Part shown: positions 40,501 to 49,710 of the stretch, piece after piece
Layout: every line of letters begins with the position of its first letter
How positions within the stretch are numbered: position 1 is the first letter of the stretch
Source of the DNA: Conus ventricosus
Taxonomy: Eukaryota > Mollusca > Gastropoda > Neogastropoda > Conidae
Length of the DNA stretch: 64,000 bases
Reading direction: 5' to 3'
Assembly: GCA_018398815.1 (NCBI GenBank)
Contig: CM031616.1
Coordinates: 36,415,023-36,479,022 of the forward strand
Position numbers and translations under genes: made by a program
The notes under the pieces: generated by a model
What the model was told of the DNA's origin: nothing
The model's database searches: none
What the model saw: only the letters and a program-made list of their open reading frames with translations

Positions 40501-41746
40501 GTAAGAGATGGTTATCAATTCCTGAACAACTTCCTGCATGGTTAGAGATGGTTATCAATTCCCGAAAAGTAATCTCATAGAGGGTTTTATCAATTCTCGA
40601 ACAGTAATTTCATAGTTGGGGTATCAATTCTCGAACAGTAATTTCATTGTTTGGGTTGTCAATTCCCGAACAGTAATTTCATAGTTAGAGAGGGTTATCA
40701 ATTCCTGAACAGTAAATTAGTTAGAGATGGTTTATCAACAGGGTTCGTACAGAGTCCTGGAAGTCTGGAAAAAGTATGGAAAAATGAAAAAAAACCATTT
40801 CCAGGGCTTGTAAAGTCTTGGAATTTTGTAATTTGTGGCCATGGGTCTGGAAAAGTCCTGGAATTTTGTAAATGATGTGCAAACTTTTTCATGATGTAGA
40901 ATTTTGCTTTGAAGTTTCTTCACAAAAACACTGAAATAGGAATAAAAACAGAAGATCGCGGTTTTCATATTTTTTCTGGCCGGAGGTTTAGCAGACGATC
41001 ACCAAGGGAGGTAATTTGTAACTTCATCAATTGTGATCAAATTAACTCCCTTGGTATAACGCTCGCGACGACGTTTGTAAATTTTTTTTTAATCTTTTTT
41101 TTTTTTTTTTTCCCCCTCCAACCAGTCTCTTACACACCATGCATAGTCTGTATGTTCTCTTACAAATGGACATATTTTTGCTGATTTTAGTGTTTTGGCA
41201 TTTAATACAAAGAGTCTGAGTTTGTTAATGTTCTAATGTGTGGTGTACTGGCACACTCACTCTGATAAAAACTGAAAAAAAAAGAAATGGCAGTTTGATG
41301 TTTCTCTGTTCAGGTTGATGAAAAAATTATTTTAAAACAAAGTTTTTTTTTTTTTGTACAAAAAAAAATTTTAAGTAATTTTTTTTTCCATCAACCTTAA
41401 CACAGAAAAATCAAACTGCTGTTTCTGTTTTCAATTTTTACGCAAGTATTGTAACCTTGAAATAGAAAAGGCACTCCTTGAAAACTCCATGAATTTTGTT
41501 CTTGGGAGTCTGTAGGAACCCTGTACATACACACACACACACGCTGTCTCTAACGCACTTGCTCTCTCTCTCTTATTATAATCCCAAAATGTCAAAATTT
41601 AAATACGGAATTGAATAGAGAGCACATTGGCTTGTAAGTACTCAGCCATGTTGAACATCCAAATTAAAATGAAAGGATAGTTGAGAGGCCGCGAGGCCTA
41701 GTGTCCTAATTACCTGACCTGACCTGACCTGACCATATCTCTCTCA

Positions 41747-41807
<61 letters not shown>

Positions 41808-41951
41808 CCACACACTCCACAAACACACACACACACACTGTCTCTCACACACCTACACCCACACATGCGCGCGCACACTCACACTCACACTTACACACAC
41901 ACCGTCTCTTTCTCTCTCACATACATAGACACATACACTGTCTCTCTCTCT

Positions 41952-41987
<36 letters not shown>

Positions 41988-44900
41988 TCTCTCTCTCACA
42001 CTGTCTCTGTCTCCGTGTCTCTGACTTTTTCACGCATGTGCGCGCACGCACACGCACACACTAAATTTGTTGGTAAGTATTGAATGCCCTGCTATCATTA
42101 AAGCAGTTCTTTTCTGGTGTGTTTAGCATGGTAATCGCATACAGAGGTGCACGCACACACACATTCTGGGGTCTGGAAATATTATGAAAAGCCCTGGAAA
42201 AAGTCTGGAGTTTAGTTTGGTCACATCTGTGTGAACCCTGTATCAATTCCTGAACAGTAATTTCATAGTTAGAGAGGGTTATCAATTCCTTAACAGTAAT
42301 TTCATAGTTAGAGAGGATTGTTATTCTAATTCCTGAACAGAAATTTCATAGAGAGGATTTATCAATTCCTGAACAGTAATTTCATAGTTTTAGAGAGGTT
42401 TTTCAATCCCTGAACAGTGATTTTAAAGTTAGAGGTGATTATATCAATTCCTGAACAGTTATTTCAAAGTTAGAGAGGGTTTATCAGTTCCTGAACAGTA
42501 ATTTCACAACTAGAGAGGATTATCAATTCCTGAAAAGTAATTTCATAGTTTGAAACGTTCATCAGTTCCTGAACATAGTTAGAGAGGGATTATCTGTTCC
42601 TGAACAGTACATTCATAGTTCGAGATGATTATCAGTCACTGAACAGTAATTTCATCGTAAGAGAGGGATTCTCTACTCCTGAACAGTAATTTCATAATAG
42701 AGAGGGTTATCAATTCCTGAACAGTAGTTTTATAACTAGAGAGGTTTAGCAACTCCTGAACAGTAATGTCTGATTGTCATAACTAGAGAAGGTTATCACT
42801 TCCTGAATAGTAATTTCGTAGAGACGCTACTCAATTCCTGAACTGTAATTTAATAGTTAGAAAGGGTTTATCTATTCCTGAACAGTAATTTCATAGTTAG
42901 AGATAGTTATCAGTTCCTGAACAGTAATTTCATAGTTAGTTATCAGTTCCTGAACAGTAATCTCATAGTTAGAGAAGGATTATCAATTTCTGAAACAGTA
43001 ATTTCATAGTTAGAGATGGTTATCAGTTCCTGAACAGAATTTCATTATCAAAGATGCATATCAGTTCTTGAACAGTAACTTTACAGAGCAATTTTTATGA
43101 AATTCCTGAACAGTAACTTATAGACTGTTATTAATTCCTAAACAGCAATTTCACAGTGTTCATGTTCAGGTTTTACAAATAGTTGTCAGTCGCTGAACAG
43201 TAACTCGTAGGTTGTTTTTGTTTTGTTTTTTCATAATAAATTCCCAAACAGTAATTTCACAGTATTCATGTTCAGTGTTTACTGATAGTTATCCATTCCT
43301 GAACAATACTTCCAAAGTGTTCATGTTCAGTGTTTACGGATAGTTATCCATTCCTGAACAGTAATTTCACAGTGTTCCATGCTCAGTGTTTACGGATAGT
43401 TATCCATCCTGAACAGTAATTTCACAGTGTTCATGTTCAGTGCTTACGGATAGTTATCCATTCCTGTAACAACAATTTCACAATATTCATGCTCAGTGTT
43501 TACGGATAGTTATCCATCCTGAACAGTAATTTCAAAGTGTTCATGTTCAGTGCTTACGATAGTTATCCATTCCTGAACAACAATTTCACAGTGTTCATGT
43601 TCAGTGTTTACAGATAGTTATCCATTCCTGAACAATAATTTCACAATATTCATGTTCAGTTTTTATGAATAGTGATCCATTCCTGAACAGCAATTTCACA
43701 GTGTTCATGTTGAGTGTTTACAGATAGTTACCAATTCCTGAACAATAATTTCACAATATTCATGTTCAGTTTTTATGAATAGTTATCCATTCCTGAACAG
43801 TAATTTCACAGTGTTCATGTTCAGTGTTTATGGATAGTTATCCATTCCTGAATAGTAAATTCACAGTGTTCATGTCCAGTTTTTATGAATAGTTATCCAT
43901 TCCTGTACAGTAACTTCAGAACGTTCATGTTCAGTTTTTGCAAATAGTTACCGATTCATGAACAGTAACTTTTAGATAATTGTTGATTCCTGAACAGGGA
44001 ATTGAGTGTTTATATTCAGTGGAAAATGTAATAATGACGTTGAATCATTCTGGACCACCATTTGATCAGGATCCCCATGACTACGGGTTTAGTACCAACA
44101 TTTTGTGGATTCATCCACAGGCCAATTCCATTTTCCCACCCAATCTGGATCTGGTGGATTCATCAGTTTTTGTGTACTGCTGCTGACAACCCCACCAGCC
44201 AACCAGCAGGCATGGGTGAAAGTGTAGCCACCATCTTGGCAGAGAGAGAAAAGAAAAGGGAGACCTGTCACTTGCCAGGGCTGGCCCACAGGAGCCTGTA
44301 TAGTCCTCAGCTTCTCCCCGCTTGGCTTGGGTGTCGGGATTCAAGAGCTGAAGGTCATCTATAGAGCACCCTGATGTCTGCTGTCATTGACATTTTGCTG
44401 ATGTAAGCCAAGTCACATAGGTAGCCTTCTGCATAGAGAGACTGGTACCTGACTGTTGGCAGACCGTCTTATGCGGTTAACAAGCTCTGCAGGCTTAAAT
44501 GCCAGCCCAGGGTTATGGAATGGGAGATGAACTAATCTGATGTAAGGAACGTGAAGTTATGAAACTGCCAAAGGAATGGAACGGACCAGTTACAGCACAG
44601 AAGGAATATGTTTCAACCGCTTGGCCTTCTACAGGCAAGGCAAAGATATGAGACATGTGCACATATGCATGCGTGCGCACACACATATTGCTTTGCATTT
44701 TCTTTTTCTTCTTTATTCACACTGACACACACACACACATGCACGCACGCACACAGTAGAAACTTTGAGGAGAGTTACATCATGGTCTCTTATTCAGATT
44801 AAAAGGTAGGGTAGGGAACATTTATCCGACTTGTTACCATACCAACAAATTTCAAACCATCAGACAGATTAAATGGAAGAAAAATTTATCAGCTAATGAA

Positions 44901-47900
44901 ACAGTTGTGATCAAAAAACAAGTAGGAAAAGTAAAGAAGTGAAATAATACAGATATAGAAGTAAAGGAATAAACAGTAAAACTGATTATATGTGGGGGGT
45001 TTTAATATCAAAATAAAAGTATGAGATAGAATGAATAAACAGTAAAACTGATTATATGTGGGGGGTTTTAATATCAAATAAAAGTATGAGATAGAATGAA
45101 TAAACAGTAAAACTGATTATATGTGGGGGTTTTAATATCAAATAAAAGTATGAGATAGAATGAATAATAAAAGAGACTGATAAACAGAAATGGATATTAG
45201 AAATAGTTAATAGAAAGTGTATGAGGATTATAATGAAAATGGCAAGTAGATCAATCTGTTCCATTCGTTTGGCAGTATAGTAAGTAGCGCCACTTATGCT
45301 CTCTTGTTTCATTTCTCTTCTGCAGTCATTCCACTTCCAGTGAAGGAAACAGCGTGTTTTAATCAGAACCTTCTCTAACTCAACAAATGGTAAAAGCGGA
45401 CAGTATTGGAAATTATACAAGCCACTAGAAAATAGTACCTGATAAAATTTTAGAAATTCTTATTGTGAGTCTGTGCTTACTTGGGGCCAGTAGGCCAGAA
45501 CACCTGGATGCATGTAAGTGGCTGTACAGGGGTTTGGGGGGGGGGGGGGGGGGGGGGGGTATTTGTTTTTTCTCTTAAGTTGATGGGGTCATTGTTAAAT
45601 GTTGCACCTTTTTCTTAACTCACGACCCGTACCTAAGTGGCTGTACAGATCAGCAGAAGCCGTCTTGGTAGCCAGGTTCAGCAGAACAGTCATTACTTCC
45701 CACTCTGCCTTGCTGCTCTTGGGTGATTGGGAAGGTGGGGTAATGTTGCTTATTGCCCAGCCAACCGCAAAGGGCCGTATCAGGGCCGTCACCACCACCT
45801 CTTACGTAGGAATCTATTTTTAGATCAAAACTTGATGATAATCACGGTTGCTGCTGCTTCATACTCATCCTGAAAACTTTTTACAGAAAATTTGCAGTTT
45901 TTGTAGTGCTGTGAACTGCATATTGACACAGAATAGAGGATTCAGGACAAAATTATTCTGACGAATCATCCCAGGTGGTGACAAGGTGAAAACTAGGATT
46001 AGGGTCAGTCCTTGTCATGAACTGAATATCTCCGTCCTTGACCCCAGATTTAGGTCTCGGAATCAGGGCGTAAAATCCTCCAGTGTTCGGAATTCCTCCA
46101 GTAGAAATTAATTCTCTCTCTGCCTCCTGGTCTCCCTACCCCACCTATACCATTCCTGCTTCTACTTCCATTCATTATTTTTGTATCAGCACAAAAAGAA
46201 AATAATAACTGAAAAAAACTTGAAATTAGTTTTATGTAGTAATAGATAAATAAGATTTGATTAGATGAAATAGATAGATAGAGTGAGCTATGAAATCATA
46301 GAACAGAGGATCCATAACATACGACTAAAATTTAAAATGTAGAATGCACTGTTGTTAGTTTAAGGGGATTGAGAGAAGGAAGAGATGGTAGGTCCCCTTC
46401 ACTCATGCTTGTACAATGCAGAGGCATATTTCTTCAAACACACTGAAGTTCTCCTTTCTTTTCTTCTTTTTTTTTCTTTCTCTCCAATGCCTGAACATGG
46501 AAAACCCTGTAGAATCAGTTCATAGAATGTGGGAGACAGGCGTGAAATCTTGTGCTTTACAATGGGTTGACAAATGCCACTACCTGCCTTTGCAGGAACA
46601 GGAACATAAGTTGAAAAAAAAAATAATTAATTAAAGAAAGGAAAAAACTTCTTTATAAAGGTCAGCTCCTTTTGAGCGTTTCTGTGGATGGGATTCTGTC
46701 TTGCAGAGGAGGTCTGGGAGGTACCCGAAAGGAGGCCCTGATGAGAACACCCGCTTCTCTGGACGTGATGACTACTCTGGACAAGGCGGCGGAGGAGCAG
46801 GTGCAGGTGCAGGGTAAGTCCTGAGGGAAGGGATGACGAGCATCACAGCAGTTGTCCATCATTGTTGCTTATGGTTTGCAATCAAACTGGGTGAAGCTCG
46901 AGTAGGAACCTGAAGTGAAAGAAATTATCTTGATTGAAGCTCACCAAATGTGATCTGGATGCCAAATGATCTACACTTTTATCAGAAGGAATGTATGTTT
47001 GAATGTTTGTTGGAAATTGCGTATTTGAATATATTTGAAAAGAATTGTATTGGAATGTTTAAGGGAGATGGGCATGAAGGTCTTTCAGTGTAAGTGATGT
47101 TAAAGATGAGAGATCCAAACTGAAAAAAAATTGGCAGATCCAGACATGAACCAGATGAATCATACGGTTTCATCATCTAGCTTTAATACATGTTGTAAGT
47201 GTGTATTACTTGTATGAACACATTCACATACATTATACATGTGCAAATGGCTCTCTGTTATAGGAAAGGATAGCAAAAGTAGGAGAAGATCTTGTTTCCC
47301 GTGCTTAATATTAATTGTTCTGCAGTTTTGAAGAGCAGAACGGAGGCGGAGGCGGGGCCAGAGGGCGTGTCGAGCGTTCGCGCAGCAGAGAGAGGAGGCG
47401 CAGGAGTCGATCCCGCAGCCCAGTGCGGCCCATGGGTGGCCGAGATAGGGAGCGCCGTCGCAGCCGTAGCAAGGAACGTGACCGTCGGCGCAGTCGTGAC
47501 CGTGAGGAGCGGGTTCCGGAAGGTGGGTGATTGGAAGTTGGAGGAGGGAAAGGAAGGAAGAAACAGGAGATTGGGGAGTGATGAGAGATTGGGGGAGGGG
47601 GAGGATGAAGTGTGTCAGCGCAGGCATTGTCCAGAATATTACTTTACATTGCAGGTGGCTGTTTAGTGGACAGAATGGTCAGAATATTGTCCAGGATGCT
47701 AGTTCATGTGACAGCTCAAAGGACAGATCGGTTTGATCCACCTTGTCCACATTTGCCTAATGAACTTATCATCAGCTAATTCTTGTCCCAAAAGAATTGA
47801 TCATCAAGGATATTTTGTCCAGAAAGATCAAGCATCGGCTAAATGTTGCCCCCAAGGAACAGATCATCAGAGGTGCTGGCTGAAAAAATTTATATGACAC

Positions 47901-49677
47901 ACATTTTGTTCTAAAGAAATGATTATCATCAGCTATATCCTGACCCAAAGAAACAGTTGTCAGCTATATATTATCCCTAAGAACTGATCATCAGCTAGAT
48001 CTTGTCCCCAAAAAGTGATCATTAGTTGTACTGGCTGCCAGGTCCTCAATAGCACAAAGTTTAGCATTCCAAATTCAAGTGCAGCAGTCATGTGCTGATT
48101 AAGATTGTGTCCCAAAGAACTGATCATCAGCTATAGCCTGTCCAAAGAAAAACAGATCATCAGCTATAGCTTGTCCTAAAGAACTGATCATCAGCTATAG
48201 CCTGTCCCAAACAACTGATCATCAGCTGTAGTCTGTCCCAAACAACTGATCATCAGCTGTAGCCTGTCCCAAACAACTGATCATCAGCTATAGCCTGTCC
48301 CAAAAACTGATCATCAGCTATAGCCTGTCCCAAAAACGAAGCTGACATCAAGCTTATATGCCTGTCCCAAACAACTGATCATCAGCTAGTCCTGTCCCAA
48401 ACAACTGATCATCAGCTATAGCCGTCCCAAAACTGATCATCAGCTATAGCTTGTTCCAAAAACTGATCATCAGCTATAGCTTCCCCAAACAACTGATCAT
48501 CAGCTATAGTCTGTCCCAACAACGATACTAGAGTCCAAGACTGATCACAGCTATAGCCAGTCCAAAGAACTGATCATCACTATAGCCTTCCCCAAGAACT
48601 GATCACAGCTATAGCCTGTCCCAAAGAACTGATCAGCTATAGCCTGTCCCAAAGAACTGATCATCACTGTAGCCTGTCCCAATGAACTGATCATCAGCTA
48701 TAGCCTGTCCCAAAGAACTGATCAGCTATAGCCTGTCCCAAAGAACTGATCATCAGCTATAGCCTGTCCCAAGAACTGATCAGTATAGCCTGTCCCAAGA
48801 ACTGATCCCGTATAGCCTGTCCAAAGACTGATCAGCTATAGCCTGTCCCAAAGAACTGATCATCAGCTTAGCCTGTCCCAAAGACTGATCATCAGCTATA
48901 GCCTGTCCCAAAGACTGATCAGCTATACCTGTCCCAAAGAACTGATCATCAGCTATACCTGTCCCAAAGACTGATCATCAGCTATAGCCTGTCCCAAAAC
49001 TGATCATCAGCTATAGCCTGTCCCAAAAAACTGATAGCAGCTATAGCCTGTCCCAAACAACTGATCATCACCTGTAGCCTGTCCCTGAGAACTGATCATC
49101 AGCTATAGCCTGTCCCAAACAACTGATCATCACTACAGCCTGTCCAAAGAACTGATCACGACTATAGCCTGTCCCAAAGAACGATCATCAGAGACTATAG
49201 CTTTCCCAAGAACTGATCAGGTAAAGCCCACAAAGATTCTGATCACAGCTTAGCCGGTCCCAAAGAACTGATCAACAGTATAGCTCTAGCTTGTGTTCCT
49301 CGGTCATTGGCATCGGCGGATCCCAAATGGTTGATCGTTTAGACCAAGGAACCCACAAGAGAGAAACTGTGCCAACATTTATCCCCATGCTCAGATGTAA
49401 CCCAAAATTTACTTTTAAATGTGAAGAGACTCTGGCAGAGGTCATTGGACCACCAGAGATAACAAACTCTTTTCAGATCCGTCCAAACCTTAAGGACTTC
49501 CTCCCATTCTACGTCGGTGCGTCAAGAGGAACGGTTCTGTGCGGCTGCACACCGCCATATCTCGTAGTTTTACCATTTAACTTTTTACACGATTGAAGAA
49601 GCTCCGTGGTGAAGTTCATTTTTAACAAAGTTTCTGGTACGTTTCTAGACGATGTCATTTAAAGAGATGTGTGAAAG

Positions 49678-49710
<33 letters not shown>

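Larger units (their letters stand above)
40739..42240. mobile_element. CAGGG-ended hAT-like element inserted in the intronic minisatellite
   Basis: It begins CAGGGTTCGTACAGAGTCC and ends with the reverse complement of CAGGGTTCACACAGATG. The minisatellite reads TATCAA just before it and resumes TATCAATTCCTGAAC just after, so the insertion duplicated 6 bp (TATCAA) in a known target. It is rich in CTGGAAAAGTCCTGGAATTT-like words near both ends. A second terminus-like end (complement of CAGGGTTCCTACAGACTCC) lies at 41503-41521, so related copies may be nested. The interior holds hairpins and long CA/CT tracts but no transposase. Confidence 0.8.
40374..46706 (+). other. SNRNP70: SNRNP70 intron (6.3 kb) dominated by a minisatellite and insertions
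   Basis: Runs from the donor GTGAGT to the acceptor TTGCAG. The first 3.6 kb is a tandem array split by a CAGGG-ended transposon. The rest (44.0-46.7 kb) is ordinary A/T-rich non-coding DNA with a three-copy 62-bp repeat, a poly-G run at 45536-45559 and a minus-strand SINE tail. The ORF at 44062-44364 has no recognisable motif. Confidence 0.8.

Noticed and set aside
41503..41521. Right end of a shorter transposon 40739-41521
   Set aside because: The terminus matches the left end well, but the following bases (TACATA) do not duplicate TATCAA, whereas 42240 does. Kept only as evidence of nesting.
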